Shown here: positions 52,901 to 60,553 of the stretch, in pieces
How the letters are laid out: each line of letters starts with the position of its first letter
Position numbering within the stretch: the stretch's first letter is position 1
From: Alistipes sp.
GTDB lineage: Bacteria > Bacteroidota > Bacteroidia > Bacteroidales > Rikenellaceae
Length of the DNA stretch: 64,000 bases
Direction: 5' to 3'
Assembly: GCA_017547175.1 (NCBI GenBank)
Contig: JAFYQI010000008.1
Location: 124,001-188,000 of the forward strand
Notes under the pieces: model-generated
What the model saw: only the letters and a program-made list of their open reading frames with translations
Told to the model about the DNA's origin: nothing
Databases searched by the model: none
Position numbers and translations under genes: made by a program

Positions 52901-54084
52901 TGCTCCTTGCCCTCGAGCCAGGTGGTCCAACCCTTCTCGAGCTCGGTCACCTCGCGACGCTGCTTGCGGTCGGGTGCGGGGAAGTGCACCTTCGAACGAC
53001 CCATCGGACGACTCGTAGCAACCGCGATACCGCGCTGCTCATCGTTATTTACCGCGCAATAGAAATGATATACCACGCCGTCGTGCTTCACCACAAAACT
53101 CTTATGGGCAAACATCTCGTCGTAGGGCTTGGTCGGATAGATCAGATCGGCACCCTGCCAATCGTCCCAGGTCACCAGGTCGTAGCTGCACGCAAAGGTG
53201 TTGTAGGCCATGTAGGGACGCGAGGGGTTGAAGGCCGAGAAGTAGAACATTACATACACATCGCCCATCTTCACGACCTGGGCATCACCCGTGATCGTAC
53301 CCTGCGCCTCGTGCGAGAAGATCGGATTGCCCGCATAGCGCGTCCAATGCTTCATATCCTTCGACAGCGCGATGCCGATGCGCTCGCCCTTATAGCCCGT
53401 TTCGGGATTCTTCCCGCCGGCGTTATAGTACATCACGAAGGGGGCACCAAGGGTCTCGTTGCGATCCCAATAGACCATGCTCTTGTACTGCACCAGGCGC
53501 TCCCACCACTGCACATCCTCATCTTCGATCGAGAGGATCGGCCCCTTGGGTGACTGCCAATTGTGGGCCGTCGTAGGATCCTTCTTCGTCCAGGCCAGAC
53601 CGATGTTGAGCGGCGCCTCGACTGCCTCATAGCCGCGACCTGCACCACCGATGTAGGTCATCCAACGGCGATTCTTAAACTCCTGCAACGCATACGAGCC
53701 ACCCCACTCCATATCGACGAGCGACGGAAAGCCTCCGCGTTGGTTGAGATCCCAACCCGATTCGGGCCATTCGAGTACCTTGCCCAGCGTCTTCCACTCC
53801 AAGAGGTTCTCGCTCTCGGCCAGGTAGGTCTCATAACCGCGTCCATCTTTGGCACCCTTGCCATCGTAGAGGACATAGGTCATGTACCAACGACCGTTCT
53901 CGCGAAAGACAGTCGGGCAATCGATCTTGACCTTGTTGCTCTCGGGGGCAACCACCAGACCATATTTGTAAGGAGTACGCGCCTCCTCATAGACCTCGGC
54001 CATGCGCTCCTGCGAGACATGACGCTGAGCCGACAACGAGAAGGCACAGAACAGACCAAGAAGCAGCATCAAACATCGTTTCAT
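49906..54084 (-). CDS. Beta-propeller (GH137/GH43-like) - GH2 - malectin - CBM multidomain enzyme
   Basis: This 1392-residue secreted protein (signal ~1-19) joins four parts: a five-bladed-propeller domain (~20-375; KVKIDCPTVFRENGRWYMTYVLYDGKG, PFVMYYNAGGKNP, IGIALSKDMKHWTRYAGNPIF); a complete GH2 (~385-960) with acid/base Glu in LWGLQNES (~766) and nucleophile Glu in LNGEYGAWRT (~838); a malectin domain (~1060-1230; CEGLRLFDVAVNGQQVVDDLDIW); and a C-terminal CBM6/35-like domain (~1265-1392). A propeller fused to GH2 is the plan of the Bacteroides rhamnogalacturonan II enzyme with GH137 beta-L-arabinofuranosidase and GH2 beta-glucuronidase activities (from memory; similarity not computed). 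The pair of activities is inferred. Confidence 0.7.
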   Translation of the reverse strand: MKRCLMLLLGLFCAFSLSAQRHVSQERMAEVYEEARTPYKYGLVVAPESNKVKIDCPTVFRENGRWYMTYVLYDGKGAKDGRGYETYLAESENLLEWKTLGKVLEWPESGWDLNQRGGFPSLVDMEWGGSYALQEFKNRRWMTYIGGAGRGYEAVEAPLNIGLAWTKKDPTTAHNWQSPKGPILSIEDEDVQWWERLVQYKSMVYWDRNETLGAPFVMYYNAGGKNPETGYKGERIGIALSKDMKHWTRYAGNPIFSHEAQGTITGDAQVVKMGDVYVMFYFSAFNPSRPYMAYNTFACSYDLVTWDDWQGADLIYPTKPYDEMFAHKSFVVKHDGVVYHFYCAVNNDEQRGIAVATSRPMGRSKVHFPAPDRKQRREVTELEKGWTTWLEGKEQQPLTVDVPHNWDDYYGYRQLLHGNLHGTAHYEKRFEVASLTGKRAYLHFEGVGTYATITLNGKELGCHPAGRTVLSLDVTEALQEGENVLHVKAEHPELIADMPWICGGCSSEVGFSEGSQPLGIFRPVKLELTDEIRIEPFGVHIWNETDNKTVHIATEIKNYGSTRETVQLVNKFANRLGGQVFRLVEEVTLEAGETKTVQQTAMVEEAHLWSPEDPYLYKLSTMIKRDGGKRTTDEIVTPYGIRTFSWPVFRQDGDNRFYVNGKPTFINGVCEYEHQFGQSHAFSHEQVAARVKQMRAAGFNAFRDAHQPHNLDYQNYWDQYGVLFWTQLSAHVWYDTPEFRANFKTMLRRWVKERRNSPSVMLWGLQNESVLPRDFAEECVAIIREMDPTSATMRPVTTCNGGVGTDWNVVQNWSGTYGGDLFNYGNELSQPDQLLNGEYGAWRTTGFHEEPKAFDPAGSWNENRMTQLMETKVRLAHENRDRLCGQYQWIYSSHDNPGRRQPEEGYRTIDKVGPFNNKGLVTPWEEPNDVYYMYRANFISPERDPMVYLTSHTWADRFTAPRRATIEAYSNCDSVLLYNDAVDNKALFLGRKVQHGIGTHFTWEHRKVRYNVLRAVGYYGGKAVAEDVLVLNNLEQAPNFEQLYTELTPITQGEAGYNYLYRVNCGGDSYTDQFGQTWDTDDQRYSHSWSEQFEGLSPYLASQRVTYDPIRGTRDWKLFQTFRFGRHKLNCRFAVPDGTYRIELYFVEPWHGTGGGWGTDCEGLRLFDVAVNGQQVVDDLDIWAEKGHDTALKVVVEAEAKGGELKIDFPEVKAGQAVISAIAIATTDAEARVEAFPASTWSWAEAEKQVMDKTPKELLPAEPVTRPTDTYEAEQATVEGKHHVEVLRKKEGVFFEGGAGRIEWTVQTGLAQVYAFRFKYVNLTGRQVPLRMQLIDPAGAVLRDQEILLPDLGEKWRVLSTTSGGYINAGKYRVIISGDEMEGLGFESLDVQ

Positions 54085-54105
54085 AGGCGATATTATGTTG
54101 TTAAG

Positions 54106-54135
54106 GGACTGTCCAACAGATTCGTTGAACAGTCC
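54106..54135. repeat. GGACTGTCC hairpin, member of the shared family
   Basis: GGACTGTCCAAC (54106-54117) pairs with GTTGAACAGTCC (54124-54135) around 6 bases, followed on the plus strand by TTTATTTT. Both flanking genes are on the minus strand, so as a terminator it would face opposite to both; its presence here is unexplained. Confidence 0.7.
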
Positions 54136-54156
54136 TTTATTTTGCGGAAATTGTAA

Positions 54157-54256
54157 AACAAGCTGGATTTCAAGGGTTGCGAAGCCCGAAAAACCAGAGC
54201 ATACCTGTCGTATGTGAGGATTTTGAGGGCGATTATAACGCAGAAATCACCTTGTT
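54157..54256. repeat. Imperfect intergenic palindrome, copy A
   Basis: Outer arms AACAAGCTGGATTTC and GAAATCACCTTGTT pair with small bulges, and the centre CATACCTGTCGTATG is itself a short palindrome. The central TATGTGAGGATTT segment recurs in copy B at 60438-60553. It lies in the 202-base gap between the GH138-like and propeller-GH2 genes. Confidence 0.7.
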
Positions 54257-54286
54257 AGACAGCTTCCAGTGTAGTCAAATAATCAA

Positions 54287-56947
54287 TTAGTAGAACAACC
54301 AATCGGGCGTATCGTCCGAACCGGCCAGACCCACGTTGCGGGTCTTTATCTCGTCCGACGTAAAGCCAGCAACGAGCAGGAAGCCACGCGGCAGCGTGAG
54401 CGAGTGCTCACCCGCCTCGAAGTGGTAGGCGTGGATGTTGGCAACACCCCAACCCTTCACCGTCACGGCATTCTGCAGCACGGGCTCGGCCTGACCATAG
54501 TCGTTGGCCGAAGCGTCGATTTCCAACTTCGGAGCCTGCGCAAAACGCTTGTTATCACCCTTGAAGTAACCCACCAGGAGCTTCACGGGCTGCGAGCAAC
54601 TGAACTCGAAGGTGGTAGCCTCGGTACGCTTGGCCTCACCGTTGAAGACAAAGCCCTTCATACCCTCCAGCTCGGGGGCGATAGCCTCCACAACCAGCTC
54701 CTTGCGATCTACGAATGGCGAGATACCCTCAGCGTAGTTCACACGCTGCCAAGCGCCCTTGAGGGCCACCTCGACATTCTGGACGGGCAGGATCTCCACC
54801 TCAATCTGCTTGTTGCTGTTCTTCAGCAGCTCAGTGTTGGCCTTCAGGGCGGCCAACTCAGCCTCGAAGTGGGGCAGCAACTCCACCCAGGTCTTATTCT
54901 TGCCATCGCCACCGCTGATCGGAATACGACGCTGCTGGGTCTGCATACTGTTGGCATAGAAGTAAGTATCCTCGGTCAGCTTCACCAGCTCCTTGTACCA
55001 CTCGACACTCTTCTCCAGGAGCGGAATAGCGGCATCGAGGCAGTTCAGATCCTTGCTCCACTGGTAGTTGAGCACCTCACGCGAGGCGAGTACCTTCCAA
55101 TAGAAGGCATAGGCAAAGGCGCGGTAGCAATAGACGTCGTTCTTCAGACGGGCAAACTCGGCCTTGTTCGTACGGGGCTTTACGCGGTCAATCGCAGCCA
55201 CAGCCTTGTCGCCATGGGCGATGCACTGCTCCACGATATCGAGCGGAAACTCACCGTTCTCGACGTGAGCCTCCTTCTTCCACTCCTTCTCAACCCACTC
55301 GATGAGTTTCTCACCGGCAGGGCCGCAACTCTCATAGAAGCCCGGGTAGACCGTATACTTATAAGGATTCACAAGCTGGCTGCAGAACATACCGAGCAGC
55401 AGTGTCTGGCGGTTACCCTCCGTGATACCGAAACGACGCAGCGTCTTGGGGGCAATCTCACCCATCTCCTCGTAAGCCTCGCGGATCGAAGCACCCTGCT
55501 TGGCGCTCACACCGTAGCACTCACCGAAGGTCTTGTCCCAGTAGGCGATCTCATCCGCGCGGTCGCGACGGCAATTCCAAGCGTAGCGACCCCACTGCTC
55601 ATACCAAGCCCAATCGCGATCAAGTTGCAGCAGGCGCTCGCCATCGGCCGTCTTGTCGGCCGTGTAGGGCCAATCCCAATACGAAGCCTGCGGATAGAGG
55701 TGCAGAGCGTTGGCACCGTGCACGTCGTGCATGGCCTGCACGGTCTTCTGCGTAAAGTCGGGCGACGACCAGCGGAAGGGCTCGAGGTTGGCTAAAACGT
55801 GTACGTTCGAAATGTGGGTCGAACCCAGCGAACTGAGGTCCTTGTGGATCTCGCCCCACGGGCCACCCGGCGTATAGGTCGTCAGCGACTCGCCGTTGTA
55901 CTTATGCATCGTGTAGAGGTTCTTGTAGATCGGCAGCGCTGCATCCATCACCATGCGGCAGTTCGTATCGTGTGCACGCAGTAGTACGGGAGGCTCATCC
56001 GTGCGACCCAGGGCATTCAGACCATCCTTCACGCCCGGCAGCACAACCTTCGTAAACCACTCCACGTCATCCTCATAGGTAGCCATCGCCTCACCCAGGC
56101 AGCAGAGCAGACCCACGTTCGGGTAGTTCTCCACAAAGGCGGCGATGCTCTTACGCGTATAATCGGCTACGAGCGGCGTAATCGGACGGTTACGATCCTG
56201 CGTCTTCATACCGTAGTGCTCGGCAAAGGGCTTCGAAAGGAGGATGTTGTAGAACATCTGAATCACGAAGATACCACGCTTCGAAGCCTCGTGCGTGATG
56301 AACGAGAACATCTCCTCGTTGAGCTTGAAGGTCTCCTCATCCACCTCCACGGCGAAGGGATAATCCTCCAGACGTACAAGCGATGCGAAGGGGTGACCGT
56401 TCCACAGATAAACCGAGTTCATACGGTTTACAACGAGCATATCGAGGTACTTGATCCACAGATCCTTGTCGTAGAACCAGGGGAAGTTATCGGGCGTGTA
56501 GGGATACTCATAGACCGTGCGACCGGGCAGGTAGTAGGTCTTCTGTACACCGATGCAGGTACCACGCAGCACCATCTCGGGAGCATCCTCCATCAGAGCG
56601 GGGGCATTGAGCTCACCCTCGGCCTCCAGGCGGTCGATCAGCTCACGGCAACCATACAGCAGACCGTTGCCATCGCAACCCGTCACCGTAATCGTCACGC
56701 CATCGTTCTCGATGCGGAAACCCTCCTTCTTCAGACCCTCGCCATTCAGGGCAAGAGCAATCGTCTGGTCGGCATTATCAGCCACCACATAACCATTGGC
56801 CTCCAGCGCCTGGGTCAGGTGCTCGGCGGCAAAAAGAGCTTGCTCGGTCGGATTCTCCGGCAGGGTGATCTTCACGAGCGGCTTGGCACAAGCGGTCATC
56901 ATCACCACCGCCAGCGCAGCAACCAAAATTCGCGTCAAAAATTTCAT
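54287..56947 (-). CDS. Lipoprotein glycoside hydrolase, possibly GH138 (alpha-galacturonidase)
   Basis: The 886-residue protein has a lipobox (VMMTAC, Cys ~20). The N-terminal alpha/beta domain (~25-115; TEQALFAAEHLTQALEANGYVV, DGNGLLYGCRELIDRL) is the pattern found in GH20/GH67-type auxiliary domains. A TIM barrel follows (~130-490): GTCIGVQKTYYLPGRTVYEYPYTPDNFPWFYDKDLWIKYLDMLVVNRMNSVYLW, GLLCCLGEAMATY (Glu ~286), MHKYNGESLTTY (Glu ~352). A helical domain and a C-terminal beta domain finish it. The neighbour with propeller-GH2 architecture suggests GH138, whose two catalytic Glu residues lie a similar distance apart (from memory). It is 12 bases after GH78. Confidence 0.55.
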   Translation of the reverse strand: MKFLTRILVAALAVVMMTACAKPLVKITLPENPTEQALFAAEHLTQALEANGYVVADNADQTIALALNGEGLKKEGFRIENDGVTITVTGCDGNGLLYGCRELIDRLEAEGELNAPALMEDAPEMVLRGTCIGVQKTYYLPGRTVYEYPYTPDNFPWFYDKDLWIKYLDMLVVNRMNSVYLWNGHPFASLVRLEDYPFAVEVDEETFKLNEEMFSFITHEASKRGIFVIQMFYNILLSKPFAEHYGMKTQDRNRPITPLVADYTRKSIAAFVENYPNVGLLCCLGEAMATYEDDVEWFTKVVLPGVKDGLNALGRTDEPPVLLRAHDTNCRMVMDAALPIYKNLYTMHKYNGESLTTYTPGGPWGEIHKDLSSLGSTHISNVHVLANLEPFRWSSPDFTQKTVQAMHDVHGANALHLYPQASYWDWPYTADKTADGERLLQLDRDWAWYEQWGRYAWNCRRDRADEIAYWDKTFGECYGVSAKQGASIREAYEEMGEIAPKTLRRFGITEGNRQTLLLGMFCSQLVNPYKYTVYPGFYESCGPAGEKLIEWVEKEWKKEAHVENGEFPLDIVEQCIAHGDKAVAAIDRVKPRTNKAEFARLKNDVYCYRAFAYAFYWKVLASREVLNYQWSKDLNCLDAAIPLLEKSVEWYKELVKLTEDTYFYANSMQTQQRRIPISGGDGKNKTWVELLPHFEAELAALKANTELLKNSNKQIEVEILPVQNVEVALKGAWQRVNYAEGISPFVDRKELVVEAIAPELEGMKGFVFNGEAKRTEATTFEFSCSQPVKLLVGYFKGDNKRFAQAPKLEIDASANDYGQAEPVLQNAVTVKGWGVANIHAYHFEAGEHSLTLPRGFLLVAGFTSDEIKTRNVGLAGSDDTPDWLFY

Positions 56948-56959
56948 ATTCGTATCTTG

Positions 56960-59044
56960 TTAGTAGTTAATAATCTGCTCCTTGCCACATTCGATGCGGA
57001 TCGGCTCGCCACCCGTCGGCAGGTAAAGCAAGCCCTCGCCCTCGGTGGCATAGACCGAAATCATCTGCTGGTCCATCTTCACACGGATCTCGCCGTTGGG
57101 GGTGGGAATCGTACCCTCCATCCACTCCAGGCCACCCAATGTAGGACGCACCTCATAGGTAGCATAACCCGCTGCAGTAGGCTTCACGCCGAGGTAGTAG
57201 CGGCCCAACAGGTAGATCGGGCTGGCACCCCAAGCGTGACATAGGCTCTTGCCGTAGGGACGGCCATACATGGCCAGGTGCTGCGTACCGCTCTCCGAGG
57301 GGTTATACTTCTCCCAGAACGAGGTGGCACCCTCGCGGAGCATGCCGCCCCAGTAGTCCTTCATCTCGCCCATCACCGCCTTCTGCTCACCCAACACGCA
57401 GAGTGCCTCGAGTTCGTAGAAGCGCATGTAAGGGGTCGTGATCTTCAGGATCTCGTCATTGAGCAACACCGACTGCTTGATCTGCTGTTGCTGCTCGGGC
57501 GAGAGGTAACCGAAGAAGGTGGCAAACATATTGGCATAACGGGTCACCGCCTCCGACTGAACACCCTCCACGCAGTTGTGGACCATCGCCTGCTTCGCTT
57601 CGTTCCAGAAGGTGGGCAGCAGCTTCTCGCGCAACGTGGCGGCCAACTGCTCGTAGGTGGCAACATCCTCCTCCACCTCGGCCAGGGCCGCACACAGCGC
57701 CATCGTCTCGAGGCTCTTGCAGAACAAAACCTGCTCGATGGCCAACTCACCCTTTTTATCGAGGTAGCCGTCGGCCCAATCGACAAAGACCCAGTCGCCC
57801 GTCATACCCTCGACCATGCCACGGCTGTTCGTGCGACCCAGGACATACTCCATCATGGTCTGCATGCGGGGATAGATCTGCTTCACGAAGGCCTTATCGC
57901 CCGTGTACATGTAGTAGTCGTAGATGCCGATAAACCAATAGAAGGTGTAATCCATGATCGTATTCGTGTGGGCCGTCACGGGATCTTTACCACGCAGCAG
58001 CCACGTCGTACGCTTCACGCACTCCGAATCGAAGAAGAGGTAGTAGTTCATCAAGTAGCTCTGCACCGCATCGCCACTCCAAACCCAACGGTCGCGCTTG
58101 ATGCCGTCAATGAAGAACTCGCGCGTGGTGAGGTGCATCGTGTAGGCACCAATCTCCCAGATGCGGTTCAGCTCCTCGTCGTTCGACTTAAACGAGCCGC
58201 GATAGGTTACGGGTGCAAACTCATATTCGAGCGACACTCCCTCGAGCGAGACTCCCTCGCTCGTCACATAGACATAGCGTAGGGCCTTGCTGTTATCGAA
58301 CACATAACGCTCCGTGCGGGCCACCGAGGCACCCGTTGCCAGGTCAGTAATCGTCTCTGCCGTGAAGGCGATACGATCCAGCGTCTCGCAAAATGCCTTA
58401 TCCTGCGCCTCCTCGGGGCTCTCGCCGTAGTAAACAGCCACCTCGCCATTGCCCTCGGCACCCTCCAAAACCAGGTAACCGAAGGTCTCACGACCAAAGT
58501 CATAGAGCTTGCCACCGGCAACCTCCTCGACCGCCACCGCAGCAAGCGGCTCACGGCACAGTTTATAGGCCGAAGGACGCTCCTCGGCGCCAAAGTTCCA
58601 GCTTCCGGCCTGTTGGTAAATCGTCGCCGACGTATCGCTGGCCTTGCCGCTCTCGTCGATCCACTCCTTATCCTCGAAGGTCACGCGCCACGAGCTGTCG
58701 CTCTTTACCGTGGCACCCTCCACGAAGAGTGCCGGGGGCGTAGCCTGATTCCACACCTTGATATTGAGGTTGTGGCGACCTGCCGGCAGCAGGAAGCGCG
58801 ACGGCATACCGAACTGCAACTTGCCGTCGAGTTTGATATTGAAGATACCCTCGGCGGCGATCGAAATCTCCTCCGCCTCGGCCAACTCAACCACGGTCGA
58901 GAACTCGACAGTCACGAAGTGCGAGTCGGTCTTCCAAAACGGGGGGAAGAAGGCACCGCGCTCCGTGCGACGGTTGTTCATCTTGTTGCCGAGCCAAATC
59001 TCATAGTCGCCCGGGTACCAGATCCAGGTTGCTTTAGAAGTCAT
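56960..59044 (-). CDS. GH78 alpha-L-rhamnosidase, apparently cytoplasmic
   Basis: From the ATG at 59044 (MTSKATWIWYPGDYEIWLGN), which overlaps the MFS gene by 11 bases, the 694-residue protein has no signal peptide or lipobox, so it is predicted cytoplasmic. It has N-terminal jelly-roll domains, a GH78 (alpha/alpha)6 barrel (~295-610) with REFFIDGIKRDRWVWSGDAVQSYLMNYYLF carrying the conserved acidic residues, MEGMTGDWVFVDWADGY, and the C-terminal beta-sandwich (CHAWGASPIYLLGRYYLGVKP). It hydrolyses terminal L-rhamnose by inversion. Together with the overlapping MFS transporter it suggests uptake and intracellular cleavage of rhamnosides (inference). Confidence 0.88.
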   Translation of the reverse strand: MTSKATWIWYPGDYEIWLGNKMNNRRTERGAFFPPFWKTDSHFVTVEFSTVVELAEAEEISIAAEGIFNIKLDGKLQFGMPSRFLLPAGRHNLNIKVWNQATPPALFVEGATVKSDSSWRVTFEDKEWIDESGKASDTSATIYQQAGSWNFGAEERPSAYKLCREPLAAVAVEEVAGGKLYDFGRETFGYLVLEGAEGNGEVAVYYGESPEEAQDKAFCETLDRIAFTAETITDLATGASVARTERYVFDNSKALRYVYVTSEGVSLEGVSLEYEFAPVTYRGSFKSNDEELNRIWEIGAYTMHLTTREFFIDGIKRDRWVWSGDAVQSYLMNYYLFFDSECVKRTTWLLRGKDPVTAHTNTIMDYTFYWFIGIYDYYMYTGDKAFVKQIYPRMQTMMEYVLGRTNSRGMVEGMTGDWVFVDWADGYLDKKGELAIEQVLFCKSLETMALCAALAEVEEDVATYEQLAATLREKLLPTFWNEAKQAMVHNCVEGVQSEAVTRYANMFATFFGYLSPEQQQQIKQSVLLNDEILKITTPYMRFYELEALCVLGEQKAVMGEMKDYWGGMLREGATSFWEKYNPSESGTQHLAMYGRPYGKSLCHAWGASPIYLLGRYYLGVKPTAAGYATYEVRPTLGGLEWMEGTIPTPNGEIRVKMDQQMISVYATEGEGLLYLPTGGEPIRIECGKEQIINY

Positions 59045-60392
59045 CGCCATAACGCTCACGGGTAATTTGCTCCAACGACTTACCACGCGTCACCGGTGCG
59101 CCAATCGTACCGATCAACAGCGAGATCACGAAGAAGATCAACATAATCGTAGCGGCCAAGGTAAAGCCCTGACCCTCGTTGCCATAAATGTAGACAAAGA
59201 CCAGACCCCACACGGCCGAAAGACCGCGTACGACAAAGAACATGACACCCTGAGCAGCGGCACGATACTTCGCCGGGAAGAGTTCCGAAGCCCACAAGGC
59301 ATAGAACGACTGCACCGAAACACCGGCCTGCAGACCCCACAACAGGGTAAAGAACAGAAGACCCGAGAGGCTGTTGATGCCCAGGAAGATCACAATCACC
59401 CAGGCCAGCACACCGAAGCTCACACCTGCGGCATAGAGCCAACGCTGATTCACGCGATCGACGATGAGCGAGAAGATGAAGGTCGTCAGGATGATGATCA
59501 CCCACTGACCGGCAGCCAAGAGGTTGGCATACTCATTTGACAGACCACCAGCCGTCTCATAGATGTGGGGCTGGAAGAAGCCCATCACCGAGCATACAAG
59601 ATTCCACGTGAGGTACATACCGGCCAGGAAGAGCATTGTCTTGATGTTCGTCTTGTTCGTGAAGAGCTTACCAAACGAGGCAAAGACACTGCCTGCCGAA
59701 GGGGCCTTCTCGGCCTCGGCTTTTGCGGCCTTCCACTCAGCCGACTCATCGAGCTTACGCTGCAAGTTCCAGGCGATGAAGGCCACCACAAAGAGCGAAG
59801 CAAATACGATACGGCTCGAGAATACGTGCAGGGCCGAGCCCTCAGCACCGAACCAGCCGCCTACACACTCCGTGAGACCATACAGCAGACCACCCGACGA
59901 CTCACCGACGGCGGGGGCCAACAACGTACCCAGCACCAGAATCATCAGCGGACCGATACCCCAAGCCATTTGCGAGATAGCGATGTTACGACCACGGTTA
60001 CCCACCTCCGAATTCTCCGAGATGTAGGTCCACGATGCGGGCACACCCACACCGACCGAGATACCCGTCACGAGGAAGCCCAGGAGCAGCATCGGGAAGT
60101 TGATCGAACACATGATCAGCGCCACACCCACCATGTAGATCAGCATGTTGTAGGTGTAGATCATCTTACGGCCATATTTGTCGGCCAGGAAACCGCCGAT
60201 GATGGCGCCTATAGCGGCACCGAGGCAGTTGGCAGAAATGGCATTCAGCCAACCGAGGTGACCCTCCGTGAGGCCTAGATACTGCTGCCACAGGGTCAAA
60301 CCGCTGGCACCGGCCACAATGGCACCGGCATCAAGGTAGTTGGTCAAAGAGACCGCAAGGGTACTCTTCAAAGAGCTTTTTGTTGTACTCAT
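59034..60392 (-). CDS. MFS sugar porter
   Basis: The 452-residue inner-membrane protein has 12 hydrophobic helices in two halves of six. It has the MFS loop motif GGFLADKYGRKMIY (~66-80) between helices 2 and 3, NSEVGNRGRNIA in the first half, and SELFPAKYRAAAQGVMFFVVRG (~366-388) typical of sugar-porter-like proteins. It overlaps the GH78 start by 11 bases, so the two are coupled. The substrate may be a rhamnose-containing mono- or oligosaccharide (inference). In Bacteroidetes such carriers import sugars across the inner membrane after TonB-dependent uptake. Confidence 0.85.
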   Translation of the reverse strand: MSTTKSSLKSTLAVSLTNYLDAGAIVAGASGLTLWQQYLGLTEGHLGWLNAISANCLGAAIGAIIGGFLADKYGRKMIYTYNMLIYMVGVALIMCSINFPMLLLGFLVTGISVGVGVPASWTYISENSEVGNRGRNIAISQMAWGIGPLMILVLGTLLAPAVGESSGGLLYGLTECVGGWFGAEGSALHVFSSRIVFASLFVVAFIAWNLQRKLDESAEWKAAKAEAEKAPSAGSVFASFGKLFTNKTNIKTMLFLAGMYLTWNLVCSVMGFFQPHIYETAGGLSNEYANLLAAGQWVIIILTTFIFSLIVDRVNQRWLYAAGVSFGVLAWVIVIFLGINSLSGLLFFTLLWGLQAGVSVQSFYALWASELFPAKYRAAAQGVMFFVVRGLSAVWGLVFVYIYGNEGQGFTLAATIMLIFFVISLLIGTIGAPVTRGKSLEQITRERYGDDF

Positions 60393-60437
60393 ATCAGGTT
60401 AGTTTTTTTAAATTATTCCGTACAGATTAAAACCGCC

Positions 60438-60553
60438 AATTTGTGCGACGAGCGTGCTGTATGGCTTGCGATGCGCCCGAAACCGTCGCATACCGAGGCA
60501 TGTGAGGATTTCGGGCTCAAGTTGTTCGTCGCAACAGCGCGTTCAAACAAATT
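60438..60553. repeat. Imperfect intergenic palindrome, copy B
   Basis: Outer arms AATTTG (60438-60443) and CAAATT (60548-60553) plus GCGACGA with TCGTCGC and CCCGAAA with TTTCGGG give a bulged 116-base hairpin. It shares the core ATGTGAGGATTT (60500-60511) and flanking CCCGAAA with copy A. It fills the gap between the MFS gene and the GH127 gene and reaches the GH127 stop codon. Confidence 0.7.

Noticed and set aside
51541..53553. A 670-codon plus-strand frame over the propeller-GH2 gene
   Set aside because: Antisense shadow; no domains seen.
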